Below, piece after piece: positions 7,895-16,440 of a stretch of 64,000 nt of DNA (positions are counted from its first letter, which is position 1; every line of letters begins with the position of its first letter). The stretch comes from Aureimonas altamirensis (GTDB lineage: Bacteria > Pseudomonadota > Alphaproteobacteria > Rhizobiales > Rhizobiaceae), in contig NZ_JAMQCO010000012.1 of the NCBI RefSeq assembly GCF_023702225.1, positions 43,630 to 107,629 of the forward strand, read 5' to 3'. The notes below the pieces were generated by a model that saw only the letters and a list, made by a program, of their open reading frames with translations, was not told where the DNA came from and did not search any database. The translations under genes and the position numbers were made by a program.

Positions 7895-8644
7895 TTACAA
7901 TAGCTTAGATGCTCGGTTAATAATCGAGTGGGAATAGGGGGTACAGGCAGGCGGCTCACCACTGGCTACTAACGGCGTGCGCTCCCAGCCATTGGTCGTC
8001 TTCACCTCGATCAGCCGATCGCTGCCATCGATGTCGAAGCTCAGGATGTCATAGCCGGCGCCGTCGCCATCGATATCCGACACCCAGCGGATGCGTTCGG
8101 CAAGATCGGTCCGACCGGCGGCAATAAGGCTGGCACGCTCATGAGCGAGGACGCGCTCTTCGCCGGCGCGACCCAACGCGCGATTGCGCGCATCGCGCTC
8201 GGCCACATCGTACTTCCGAGCGATGGTGGTCATCTGCTCGAGCTCGTCGGGCGGCGGTGCATTCCGGAGCGTCGGTGGCAGGCCGATCCATAGCATCGCC
8301 TCTTCACGAAGCGCCGAAAGCGATGGCCCCACCGGCACTGGCACGGCCGATGCGAGCCAATCCGGATGACGCTGGAGCCAACGCACTACCGCATCGACGA
8401 GCGAGGCCTGGAAATTGAACGCCGGCTTGTAGCCTCGGATCCAGTCCTCACCGAGACCCTGGAGAACGGCGCTGATGTTCTGATGCTTATATTCGATCGA
8501 GCCGCGGGGCCGATCGATCACACCTTGCAGCAAACGGTTATGCTCGGCTTTGCTGTAGGGTCGCCCGGCGATGTCGTCGCCAAGCATCGCGAAATAATCC
8601 GCGACGATCGCATCATTCTGCTGATCCGACCAGTCACCTGCCAT
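7895..8644 (-). pseudogene. DUF3883 (NERD/RE-like) protein, C-terminally truncated
   Basis: Starts at ATG 8644 (MAGDWSDQQNDAIVADYF), the usual beginning of this family, rather than the in-frame ATG at 8848. It includes the YKHQNISAVL segment and the DUF3883 core SDIDGDGAGYDIL followed by RLIEVKTTNGWERTP, a restriction-endonuclease-like E-x-K strand. After that point the protein drifts into 20 or so unrelated residues and stops at 249, whereas relatives carry on for several tens of residues more. The break coincides with a guaA-like sequence at 7923-7937. It is probably inactivated by an integration or deletion event. It lies downstream of the pirin gene in the same direction, 200 bases away. 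DUF3883 proteins often occur in defence loci. Confidence 0.7.
7923..7937 (+). other. guaA 3'-end-like att site candidate
   Basis: The plus strand reads ATCGAGTGGGAATAG, which in that frame is Ile-Glu-Trp-Glu-stop. From memory this is the conserved C-terminus of GMP synthase (GuaA), a well-known integration site for genomic islands. No guaA coding sequence lies upstream of it here. It falls inside the scrambled end of the DUF3883 gene. A relic att core is the best explanation; a 15-base chance match cannot be excluded. Confidence 0.45.
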
Positions 8645-8844
8645 GTCGGCTCGCGAGCCGGGGGTCGAGCTGGACGCGGCCCGTATCATGTCAGCAATCG
8701 TACTGGCGCACCGAGCGCCGGTCCGGCTTCGGCGAGCAAGCTTCTGCAGCGCGTCGCGGCCTCCGGGCATCTCGATCAGTCGGGCGCCCGGACGGCAACT
8801 GACGCCCGGGGCGATACCGCATCGTCCTGCAGGCCGGCTGCTTA

Positions 8845-9783
8845 TCATCGCTCCGGCAGCAGGATATGTTCGAGGCGGTCATCCGGCGGAAGGTCGAAGC
8901 GCCCGATGCCCCAGTTCTCCGCACGCCAATCGGCCTTTGCCTCTTCGATACGCTCCCGCGAAGACGCCACGAAATTCCACCAGATATAACGCGGTCCCGG
9001 CAACGTCGCCCCACCGAGGATCATCAGCCTGGCACCGCGATCGCCCGCCGCAACCGTGATCCTGTCGCCGGGACGGAAGATCATCATCTGCGGCGCCCGA
9101 TATTCCTGCCCGGCAATCGAGATCGATCCTTCGACGATGTATATGCCCCGATCTTCGTGGTCGTCGGGCAGTGGAAGCCGATGCCCCGCGTCCAGTTGCA
9201 CATCTGCGTAGAAGGCTTCCGAGAGCATGCTCGCGGGCGCATGCTCGCCATAGGCCGAGCCCAGGATCAAGCGAACGGAAACCCCCTCGTCACCAATGAC
9301 GGGCAGGGCATCGCGGCCATGATGCTCGAAGGCCGGCTGCATTTCCTCGTGGCTTTCCGGCAGGGCCAGCCAGGTCTGGATGCCGAACAGGCTGCTCGGA
9401 CCGCTTCGCGCGGCCGTCGTCGTGCGTTCCGAATGGGTGACGCCGCGTCCGGCGATCATCCAGTTCAGTTCTCCGGGGCGGATGATCTGGTTTGCGCCGG
9501 TGCTGTCACGGTGATGAAACTCACCCCGGAACAGATATGTAACGGTTCCCAGCCCGCTGTGCGGGTGCGGGCGGACGTCGACACCTTGCCCGGTCAAAAG
9601 CTCGGCCGGTCCGGCCTGATCGAAGAAGATGAACGGTCCGACCATCTGTCGTTTCGGCGCAGGCAATGCGCGCCTCACTTCGAAGCCACCGAGGTCCCGC
9701 GAGCGCGGTACGATCAGGGTCTCGATCGCGTCGGCGTCGATCGCGTCGGGGCAGCCCGGTTCGAATGAAGGGTTCCAACTCAT
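8845..9783 (-). CDS. Pirin family protein
   Basis: A 312-residue bicupin of the pirin family. The N-terminal cupin shows the metal-binding set HPHSGLGTVTYLF, then EFHHRD, then GELNWMIAGRGVTHSE, with three histidines and a glutamate available to hold Fe. The C-terminal pirin_C domain (FRPGDRITV) is complete. Start ATG 9783 (MSWNPSFEPG) is chosen because the longer frame from 9957 adds an arginine-rich, unconserved leader. Bacterial pirins include quercetin dioxygenases and metabolic regulators; which applies here cannot be told. The gene marks the return to core-like sequence after the left-end island. Confidence 0.9.
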   Translation of the reverse strand: MSWNPSFEPGCPDAIDADAIETLIVPRSRDLGGFEVRRALPAPKRQMVGPFIFFDQAGPAELLTGQGVDVRPHPHSGLGTVTYLFRGEFHHRDSTGANQIIRPGELNWMIAGRGVTHSERTTTAARSGPSSLFGIQTWLALPESHEEMQPAFEHHGRDALPVIGDEGVSVRLILGSAYGEHAPASMLSEAFYADVQLDAGHRLPLPDDHEDRGIYIVEGSISIAGQEYRAPQMMIFRPGDRITVAAGDRGARLMILGGATLPGPRYIWWNFVASSRERIEEAKADWRAENWGIGRFDLPPDDRLEHILLPER

Positions 9784-10190
9784 GGCGCGGCTTCCCCGTC
9801 TTGATCGCCGCGACGTTACGGAACGCACCGGACAATCACCAGATTCGAGCACCGGAAATCTGTGTCGCCGATAAGGGAACGGGCGCGCATCCCATGATCG
9901 CTGCGTAGAACACGACGACACGCAGAGGAAGAAACGGCCCCCGAAAATTGGTCTCATAAAACTATTAATGCATATGATAACGTGTAAAATAGCATCGGTT
10001 TAAACCTATGCGTGATTCGCGCGCGCATGGTGGAACGAGATCGACGCTCAACGACAAGCTGCATCTTGAAATGTCATATAAAGGAAAATACAGTTCGGAC
10101 ATCGCCGAGAATTCGGTTCAGGGAGAACCTGAACTACAATTTTTAGTAGATGTTTCGATCAGTGATTGAATCTATAATTGCGGAGTTGCC
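9784..10190. other. Intergenic region between pirin and SapC-like genes
   Basis: About 400 bases, divergent and AT-rich around 9950-10010. It contains an inverted repeat GTTCAGG / CCTGAAC (10116-10122 and 10128-10134, 5-base spacer). A TATAAT box at 10173-10178 lies too close to the start codon of the next gene to be a standard -10 unless the leader is very short. No open frame with a ribosome site was found. Confidence 0.5.
10116..10134. promoter_or_regulatory. Palindrome upstream of SapC-like gene
   Basis: GTTCAGG, five bases, CCTGAAC: a perfect 7-bp inverted repeat 57 bases before ATG 10191. Its position fits an operator or leader hairpin. It is followed a few bases later by five T residues, so a terminator for a short upstream transcript is also possible. 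Confidence 0.3.
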
Positions 10191-10973
10191 ATGAATACGT
10201 CTGTAGAATCCAGCGAAGCGCCATCCGTCGACGCGATGCTGCCGCTCTTCTATCGCAAGCCGACGCTTCTGCGTTCGGATGCGCATGCCGGCTTCGGCCT
10301 GCGGCGCGATGCCACCGCCTCCTTTGCCGCCAGCGCGACTGCGATCCCCATCGTCGCCAGCGAATTCGCCGCGGCCGGCCGCCAATATCCGATCGTGTTC
10401 ACCAATGACGATGCGGCGATGCCCGTCATCGTCACCGGCATCGAAGCCGGCAAGAACCTCTTCGTCCAGGCGGATGGCCGCTGGAAGCAAGGCTTCTACG
10501 TGCCCGCCTACATCCGCCGCTATCCCTTCATCGGCATCACCATGTCGAGCGAGGAGCGGATCATGCTCGGCTTCGACGAAGAGAGCGACAGCATCACCGC
10601 GGCGGGCTCCGATGTCGATGCGCTTCCCCTGTTCGACGATGCCGGCAACCCGACGGACGTCAGCCAGCGCGCCATCGACCTGTGCGAGAACTACGCGGCG
10701 GAGCACAGGCAGATCAAAAGCTTCGGCGCCGCGCTGCTGGAACACAAGCTGCTGGTCGAGCGCAATGCCCAGATCCGACGCGACGACGACGATATCGTCG
10801 CCCAGATCAGCAGTTTCCGCGTGATCGACGAGGCCGCGTTGCGGGCGCTTCCGCAGGACGTCGTCCTCGAATTCCACGCGAAGGGCTGGTTGCATCTGGT
10901 CATCCTTCACCTGGCCTCCCAGCTCAGCTGGCAGTCGGTGATCTCGGCCGCTTCCCCGCAGGCCCTTTCCTGA
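10191..10973 (+). CDS. SapC-like family protein
   Basis: A 260-residue protein resembling the SapC family (named after an S-layer/surface protein operon), recognised from the middle segment: PIVFTN, VTGIEAGKNLFV, then WKQGFYVPAYIRRYPF and the negatively charged GFDEESD stretch. There is no signal peptide or membrane segment. CGGAG precedes the ATG by about 5 bases. Relatives are widespread in alphaproteobacteria, often near carbohydrate uptake genes, but the biochemical function is unknown. It stands alone here, with divergent or unrelated neighbours. The family call is good; a function is not claimed. Confidence 0.75.
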   Translation: MNTSVESSEAPSVDAMLPLFYRKPTLLRSDAHAGFGLRRDATASFAASATAIPIVASEFAAAGRQYPIVFTNDDAAMPVIVTGIEAGKNLFVQADGRWKQGFYVPAYIRRYPFIGITMSSEERIMLGFDEESDSITAAGSDVDALPLFDDAGNPTDVSQRAIDLCENYAAEHRQIKSFGAALLEHKLLVERNAQIRRDDDDIVAQISSFRVIDEAALRALPQDVVLEFHAKGWLHLVILHLASQLSWQSVISAASPQALS

Positions 10974-11076
10974 GCCTCAACCTTTCCGGACGGCCGGCCG
11001 CGATGGTACATCGGGGCCGGCCTCGCGGTTTCTTACGCGCACTCCGGCGCTGCCGGCCGCCGACGTCGCCTTACCA

Positions 11077-11838
11077 TCAGGCGCTTCCGGACGCCGGCTC
11101 CCATCCTTGAGCCATGGGCGCGCCGGGCAGGCCTCCCTGATAGACGACGATAGGGCTTCCGTCCCGGACCGTGTCGTACAGATGGATGACATCCTGGTTC
11201 AGAAGACGGATACAGCCGGATGAGACCGCCTTGCCGATGGACCACGGCTGGAACGTTCCGTGCAGGCGATACAGCGTGTCCGCGCCGTTCTGGTGGATGT
11301 ACAGGGCCCGTGCGCCCAGCGGGTTTCGCGGGCCGGGGTCCATTCCGCCATTGGCGATGCTGTAGGGCTCCAGTTCGGGTTGGCGCGCCACCATGGAATC
11401 CGGCGGCGTCCAGCGCGGCCATTCCCGCTTATAGGCGATGACGGCCCGGCCGTCCCAGGCAAAGCCGTCGCGGCCGACGCCGATTCCGTATCGCGTCGCC
11501 ATGCCGTTCTGTCCGACATGGTAGAGATACTTGGCCTGCGTATCCACTACGACGGTGCCCGGCCTTTCCGCATGGGGAAAGGCGACTTCCTGCCGCCACA
11601 GATGTTGCGGCACGCGAGCCACGTCGACGGCTTCGATGGGGAAACGCTCGTTCGGCATGGCCTGGTACATCAGGGGCACTGCCGGTGGTGGGGGCGGGGC
11701 CGGTGGCGCCGGCGGTACGGGTGGTACGGGGGTGGCCGTGACGCAGCCGCCAAGCAGGAAGGCACTGCCGCCGGCCAGGAGGCCGCGTCGCGTCAGCCTG
11801 CCGGGTCCGGTCCGGGCTTCGGTTGTTCTATCAGTCAT
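11077..11838 (-). CDS. L,D-transpeptidase (YkuD), probable lipoprotein
   Basis: A 253-residue exported enzyme. A twin-arginine-like RRGLLAGG (17-24) is followed by a lipobox LLGGC with the lipidated Cys at 32, then a proline-rich linker (38-55). The YkuD catalytic domain holds H193 (YRLHGT) and the SSGCIRL motif with nucleophile C209 and R211; the usual SHGC histidine is serine, as in several rhizobial homologues. Expected function: formation of 3-3 peptidoglycan crosslinks or attachment of proteins to peptidoglycan in the periplasm. The short proline linker would let the domain reach the wall from the membrane. Confidence 0.9.
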   Translation of the reverse strand: MTDRTTEARTGPGRLTRRGLLAGGSAFLLGGCVTATPVPPVPPAPPAPPPPPAVPLMYQAMPNERFPIEAVDVARVPQHLWRQEVAFPHAERPGTVVVDTQAKYLYHVGQNGMATRYGIGVGRDGFAWDGRAVIAYKREWPRWTPPDSMVARQPELEPYSIANGGMDPGPRNPLGARALYIHQNGADTLYRLHGTFQPWSIGKAVSSGCIRLLNQDVIHLYDTVRDGSPIVVYQGGLPGAPMAQGWEPASGSA

Positions 11839-11916
11839 GATTGTCTCGCTTCGTCTCGTAAAGTCGCGGCGCTCAAGGCGCCACGGGCTTCGACGGTCCG
11901 TTCCGGAAAGGGTGGC

Positions 11917-12237
11917 CTATGGAAGCGAGCGTCGCGGTGGCTTGTCGCCCGGCGGCACGTGCCGGGAAACGGCAATTTCGGTGAAGCGCAGGAACGCCTG
12001 TTCGCTGCCGCTGTCGCGCTGCGGCAGGATGTGGACGGGCAGGATGCTGGAAGCGACCTGGCAATAGAACAGCCGCGCCTCGTCCGACCATGTGTCGCCG
12101 AGCTCGGATGCCGCGTCGACGACGACACGCTGCTGATGGCAACCGGCGCGTTCGGCCGCCCGCTCGGCCGCGGCGACCGGGCCGAGAAGGGACATCGCCG
12201 TAACGATGGCGATCAACAGAACACGCAAGGCAACCAA
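11917..12237 (-). CDS. Small exported protein of unknown function
   Basis: A 106-residue protein with a clear N-terminal signal peptide (positive start, hydrophobic core 4-19, cleavage likely after VAAA at 21-24). The mature part has two cysteines (C33, C59) that could form a disulfide in the periplasm. I do not recognise the family. It lies 78 bases upstream of, and in the same direction as, the L,D-transpeptidase gene, so the two may be co-transcribed and both envelope-related. Codon use is like its neighbours. That it is a real gene is likely but not proven. Confidence 0.55.
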   Translation of the reverse strand: MVALRVLLIAIVTAMSLLGPVAAAERAAERAGCHQQRVVVDAASELGDTWSDEARLFYCQVASSILPVHILPQRDSGSEQAFLRFTEIAVSRHVPPGDKPPRRSLP

Positions 12238-12307
12238 CGGTCGCTGAACCTCGATGTATGAAGACAGAGCGACCGATAGCGTTGCAAGGTGTCGAGACTT
12301 GGGCGCT

Positions 12308-13234
12308 CTATAGTGCCGCGCGCGAGTCGGTACGGGCGAGGCGGGCGAGCAGGTAATCCACCTCTTGTCTGGCGGTGTCGGACAGGCTTCCGCCCGGCTT
12401 GCGCTGCCGGTCGCAGGCGATGGCGCCCCGCTTTTTCAAGATGTATTTGCGGACCGCAAGCCCGACGCCCTGCTGCTGCTCGTAGCGGATAAGCGGCAGG
12501 TGCGCGTCGAACAGGTCGTGCGCATCGTCGCGTCGGCCTGCCTTTTGCAGGGCTGCCAGCTCGGCCAGCATGTCAGGAAAGGCGTAGCCCGTCATCGCGC
12601 CATCGGCGCCGCGCTCTCCTTCGAAATCCAGGAACAGACCGCCATTTCCGCACAGGATGGACAGCGGGCGCAGGCTGCCCTCGGCCTGCCAGCGCCGCAA
12701 GGTGGAGATCTTCTCCAGCCCGGGCCAGTCCTCGTGCTTCAGCATCACGCAGGAGGGCAAGGCATCCACGATGCGGCGGATGACGCCGGGCGTCATGACG
12801 ACGGACAGCGTCAGCGGATAATCCTGCAGCACGAAGGGGATGTCGCCGCCGATGGCGTCTACCGCATCGGTGAAATAGGAGACGATCTGGTCGTCGGTGC
12901 GCAGGTTGGGTGTCGGCGCGATCATCACGCCGGCGGCGCCGAGGTCCATCGAATCCCTTGCCAGTGCCTTCATCGCGGCAAAGCCGGGGGCGGAAACGCC
13001 GACGACGACGGGCACCGGCGCGCGCGCGACCATGCGGCGGACGACGAGCCGCGCTTCCTCCGCGTCGAGCTTCTGGGCCTCGCCCATGATCCCGAGGATG
13101 GTGAGCCCGGTCGCCCCGGATTCGACGTAGAAATCGGTGAGCCGGTCCAGCGAGGCTTCATCGAGCCGGCCTGCTTCGTCGAAGGGTGTCGCGGCGATCG
13201 GAAAGACGCCGGCGGCTTCTGCTGAAAGATTCAT
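12308..13234 (-). CDS. Dihydrodipicolinate synthase family lyase/aldolase
   Basis: A 308-residue TIM-barrel enzyme of the DapA/NAL family. Visible family landmarks are PIAATPF near residue 12, GIMGE at 48-52 in place of the GTTGE loop, the tyrosine Y139 in LQDYP and the Schiff-base lysine K166 in VMLKHED. These enzymes split or dehydrate 2-keto acids. It is the last gene of the IclR-ABC-CoA-transferase operon and its ATG overlaps the preceding CitE-like gene by 4 bases. It therefore probably acts on an intermediate of the imported acid rather than in lysine synthesis. Substrate unknown. A longer frame reaching 14323 is an artefact across the neighbour. Confidence 0.85.
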   Translation of the reverse strand: MNLSAEAAGVFPIAATPFDEAGRLDEASLDRLTDFYVESGATGLTILGIMGEAQKLDAEEARLVVRRMVARAPVPVVVGVSAPGFAAMKALARDSMDLGAAGVMIAPTPNLRTDDQIVSYFTDAVDAIGGDIPFVLQDYPLTLSVVMTPGVIRRIVDALPSCVMLKHEDWPGLEKISTLRRWQAEGSLRPLSILCGNGGLFLDFEGERGADGAMTGYAFPDMLAELAALQKAGRRDDAHDLFDAHLPLIRYEQQQGVGLAVRKYILKKRGAIACDRQRKPGGSLSDTARQEVDYLLARLARTDSRAAL

Positions 13235-14136
13235 GATTGCTCTCGCTGAATGCTGAGGGACGGGCCCGAAGGGTGTGTCCCGGCCGATATATCCTGCCGC
13301 CCGGCGCGTGCCAGCACGGAGCGGGCGCGGCCGACGACAGGCGCGTCTATGAAGCGGCCATCCAGCGTGAAGGCGCCGACGCCTTCGTCCGCCGCCGCAT
13401 CGCTGGCCGCCACCACGCGGCTGGCCCAGTCGATATCGGCCTGCGATGGTGCGAAGGCCGCGTTGAGGATGGGGACGATGGCAGGGTGGATGCAGCTCGC
13501 GCCATCGAAGCCGAAGCGCCGCGCTTCTTCTGCCGCCGCGCGCATGGCCGCTGCGTCCGCATAATCGGCGACGCTGCGCAGGAGGCCGAAGGACAAAACC
13601 CGCTCGGCCTTCGCCGCCATATGGATGAGCAGTTTCGGAAGGCGCAGCACGTCGGGCGCCGCCTCCGCGTCCATTGCGGTGGCAAGGTCCTCGCCGCCGC
13701 CTGCAAGGGCGAGCACGCGGGGCCCGCGTGCGATCGGCCGCGCGTCGAAGATCGCTCCCGGATCCTCCAGCAGGGGAATGAAGGGCATCGGCTGCCGCGC
13801 CAGCTCCTCCTCGATGGGAGCCAGAAGTCCTTCCAAGGCGGCAAGGGTTTCCGGGCTTTTCGTCTTGGGGACGACGAGGCCGTCGGCCCCGGCCCGACAG
13901 GCGGCGGCGGCATCGAGCGAGATGAGTTCGGGCTCGGAGTTGATGCGCACGAAGACCTTGGCGCCGCCACGGGCCACTTCCGGTACGGACCGGACCAGCG
14001 CGTCCCTGGCGTCGGCCTTGGCATTTGGCGCGACCGCATCCTCCAGATCCAGGATGATCGCGTCGGCGCCGCGCTTGTGCGCACCCCCGATGAAGCGCTC
14101 GCTGGAAGCCGGCACGTAGAGAAGCGAGCGGATCAT
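13231..14136 (-). CDS. HpcH/HpaI or CitE-like lyase
   Basis: A 301-residue member of the HpcH/HpaI aldolase / citrate lyase beta family, recognised by LYVPASS, DLEDAV (33-38 region, metal-site acidic residues), VRINSEP and GFDGASCIHPAIV near 225. Such enzymes cleave malyl- or citramalyl-CoA-type thioesters to acetyl-CoA or glyoxylate plus a keto acid. The adjacent class III CoA-transferase could make the thioester substrate. Start and stop overlap both neighbours by 4 bases, so it is tightly coupled in the operon. The substrate cannot be named from sequence. Confidence 0.85.
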   Translation of the reverse strand: MIRSLLYVPASSERFIGGAHKRGADAIILDLEDAVAPNAKADARDALVRSVPEVARGGAKVFVRINSEPELISLDAAAACRAGADGLVVPKTKSPETLAALEGLLAPIEEELARQPMPFIPLLEDPGAIFDARPIARGPRVLALAGGGEDLATAMDAEAAPDVLRLPKLLIHMAAKAERVLSFGLLRSVADYADAAAMRAAAEEARRFGFDGASCIHPAIVPILNAAFAPSQADIDWASRVVAASDAAADEGVGAFTLDGRFIDAPVVGRARSVLARAGRQDISAGTHPSGPSLSIQREQS

Positions 14137-15362
14137 GCCTGATCCTCCTTATCGCCGGGCGCTTCGGTGAGATCGGCGGGCGCCTCGAACCCGAGTTCGG
14201 CGAGGATCTCGGCCGTGTGCTGGCCGAGGCCGGGGGCCGGGCGTCTCCAGACGCCGGGCGTACCCGACATGCGCGGCACGATGTTGTGCATGGGAAGGCT
14301 GCCATTGTCGGCGTCTTCCACATCGACGATGATGCCCCGCTCGCGGAAATGGGGATCCTGCGCGATGTCGGCGATGTCGTAGACGGGCCCGACGGTTGCG
14401 CCGGCCTCGCGCATGATGCGCAATGCGGTCGCGCGGTCGCGGGTGGCGAACCATTCTCCCAGCGCCGCGTCGATCAGCGGGCGATGCTTCACACGGGCCT
14501 CGTTGGTGGCAAAGCGCGGATCGGTCTTCATGTCGTCCCGCCCGATGATGCCGAATATGCGCATCGCGACCACCTGCGTGGAGCCGGACAGGGCGACATA
14601 CTTGCCGTCGCCGCACAGATAGACGTTCCGCGGGGCGCTCGTATTGGACGCGCTGCCGACACGCTGCTTGACCTTGCCCGTCAGGGCATGGATCGACGCC
14701 TCCGGACCCAGCACCGAAAAGATCGGCTCCAGCAGCGACAGGTCGATGACCTGGCCGCGCGACAGGCCGCGCTGGCGCGCCAAAAGCGCCATGGACACGG
14801 CCTGGGCGCCCTGTATGCCGGCGATCATGTCGGCGAGCGCCAGCGGAGGAAGGACAGGCTCCCGGTCCGGAAAGCCGGTGCGGGCGGCAAAGCCGCTCAT
14901 GGCTTCGACCAGCGTGCCGAAGCCGGGGAGGCCGGCGTAGGGGCCCGTCTGCCCGAAGCCCGAAATCCGTACGATGACAAGGTCGGGGTTCGCTTCCAGA
15001 AGAAGCTCCGGCGCAAGGCCCATCCTTTCCAGCGTGCCCGGCCGGAAGTTCTCGATGAAGACATCCGCCGTCCGCAGCAACGCCAGCAGCGCGTCCTTCT
15101 GTGCGGGCTCGCGCAGGTTCAGCATCACCGAGCGCTTGTTGCGCCCGTAGGTCTTCCAGTGCAGCGACTGGCCGTCATCGCGCCAGTCGCGCAGGGGATC
15201 GCCTGCGGGCGCCTCCACCTTGATGACGTCGGCGCCGAAATCGGCCAATTGCAGCGACAGCATGTTTCCGGCCACGAGGCGGGAAAGATCTACGACGCGG
15301 ATTCCCTGCAACGGGCCCGTCCGGCCCGCATCGAAGCGGATCGTCGACTGTGCGGTGTCCAT
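14133..15362 (-). CDS. Class III (CaiB/BaiF) CoA-transferase
   Basis: A 409-residue family III CoA-transferase. The N-terminal segment IRVVDLSRLVAGN, DFGADVIKVEAP and FIENFRPGTLERMG are hallmark motifs, and D178 in PLALADMIAG is the expected catalytic aspartate that forms the acyl-anhydride. The enzyme moves CoA between carboxylic acids, typically from succinyl-CoA. Start ATG 15362 lies 1 base from the ABC ATPase stop. Its place between an importer and a CitE-like lyase suggests it activates the imported acid. A longer frame upstream only reads through the ATPase gene. Confidence 0.9.
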   Translation of the reverse strand: MDTAQSTIRFDAGRTGPLQGIRVVDLSRLVAGNMLSLQLADFGADVIKVEAPAGDPLRDWRDDGQSLHWKTYGRNKRSVMLNLREPAQKDALLALLRTADVFIENFRPGTLERMGLAPELLLEANPDLVIVRISGFGQTGPYAGLPGFGTLVEAMSGFAARTGFPDREPVLPPLALADMIAGIQGAQAVSMALLARQRGLSRGQVIDLSLLEPIFSVLGPEASIHALTGKVKQRVGSASNTSAPRNVYLCGDGKYVALSGSTQVVAMRIFGIIGRDDMKTDPRFATNEARVKHRPLIDAALGEWFATRDRATALRIMREAGATVGPVYDIADIAQDPHFRERGIIVDVEDADNGSLPMHNIVPRMSGTPGVWRRPAPGLGQHTAEILAELGFEAPADLTEAPGDKEDQA

Positions 15363-15363
15363 G

Positions 15364-16440
15364 TCAGGCGGCCTCCGGCCCTGCGGCGAAGATCGCGGTC
15401 GCCTGTTGCGGTATGCGTACGAAGACGCGGTCCTGGTGCACCGGCTGCGTGGTCTGGATGCGGAAGGTTTCGCCCGCGCCGGCAAGCTCGTACTGGTAGA
15501 CGGAGCCGAGATAGGTGCCGGACCGCACTTCCGCGGCAAAGCCGTTTTCGGCCGGGCCCTGGACGATCTCGATCTTCTCCGGCCGAATGGCGACGACGAG
15601 CGTTCCGTCGCCGCCGGCCTCGCCCGCGCAAGCGCGGATCTGCGTCCCGTCGGCCAGGGCGACCGTCGCCCCCGCGCCATCCTGGCCCAGCATTCGGCCA
15701 GACAGAAAGTTGGAAGATCCGATGAAGTCGGCCACAAAGGCGTCGGCGGGCGTCTCGTAGATTTCAGTCGGCGTGCCCAGTTGCCGCATGCGGCCCATGC
15801 TCATGACCGCGATCCTGTCGGACACGGCCAGCGCCTCGGCCTGATCGTGCGTGACGTAGATCGTGGTGACGCCCAGCCGCTCCTGCAGTTCCCGCAGCCA
15901 GACGCGGGCCCGCTCGCGCAGCTTTGCGTCGAGGTTCGAAAGAGGCTCGTCCAGAAGCAGCAGGCCGGGGCGGTAGACGAGGGCGCGCGCCAGGGCCACG
16001 CGCTGCTGCTGGCCTCCCGACAATTCGAATGGATAGCGTTCGGCGTAGGGCATCATCTCCACGAGGCCCAGCGCCTCCGCGATCTTCTCGTCGCGCTCGG
16101 CCCGGCCGATGCGCCGCAACTGCAACGGAAAGGCGAGATTTTCGGCAACGGTCTTGTGGGGCCAGAGCGCGTAGCTCTGGAAGACGAGGCCGATATTGCG
16201 CCGTTCCGGCGGAACGTCTACGCCGCCTTCTCCGTCGAAGAGGACTCGGTCGCCGATGCGGATGGTGCCGGACGTGGCCTTGTTGAGCCCGGCGATGGAA
16301 AACAGGGTGGTGGACTTGCCGCAGCCGGACGGTCCGAGAAGAGTGAGGAACTCGCCCTTCGGAACGACGATCGACACATCGCGGACCGCGGTGACGGCGC
16401 CGTAGCGGATGGTGAGTTTATCGAGGACGAGGTCAGCCAT
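15364..16440 (-). CDS. ABC transporter ATPase, Fe3+/polyamine type
   Basis: A 358-residue importer ATPase. Walker A GPSGCGKS at 36-43, signature LSGGQQQR, Walker B LLLLDEP, the switch histidine (YVTHDQAEALA) and a C-terminal TOBE domain place it in the PotA/FbpC group. It overlaps the permease gene by 8 bases and is followed by the CoA-transferase gene after 1 base. It powers uptake through the adjacent two-domain permease with the SBP encoded further upstream. The ligand is not predictable; the operon enzymes suggest an organic or sugar acid rather than iron. Confidence 0.92.
   Translation of the reverse strand: MADLVLDKLTIRYGAVTAVRDVSIVVPKGEFLTLLGPSGCGKSTTLFSIAGLNKATSGTIRIGDRVLFDGEGGVDVPPERRNIGLVFQSYALWPHKTVAENLAFPLQLRRIGRAERDEKIAEALGLVEMMPYAERYPFELSGGQQQRVALARALVYRPGLLLLDEPLSNLDAKLRERARVWLRELQERLGVTTIYVTHDQAEALAVSDRIAVMSMGRMRQLGTPTEIYETPADAFVADFIGSSNFLSGRMLGQDGAGATVALADGTQIRACAGEAGGDGTLVVAIRPEKIEIVQGPAENGFAAEVRSGTYLGSVYQYELAGAGETFRIQTTQPVHQDRVFVRIPQQATAIFAAGPEAA

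Noticed and set aside
1..8644. BREX or DISARM locus
   Set aside because: No PglZ, BrxL, DrmA/B or phospholipase D genes are visible; only methyltransferase resemblance.
12308..14323. 671-codon frame apparently fusing the DapA-like protein with a long N-terminal part
   Set aside because: The extra part lies antisense-phase within the CitE-like gene and is arginine/alanine-rich; the real DapA-like gene starts at 13234.
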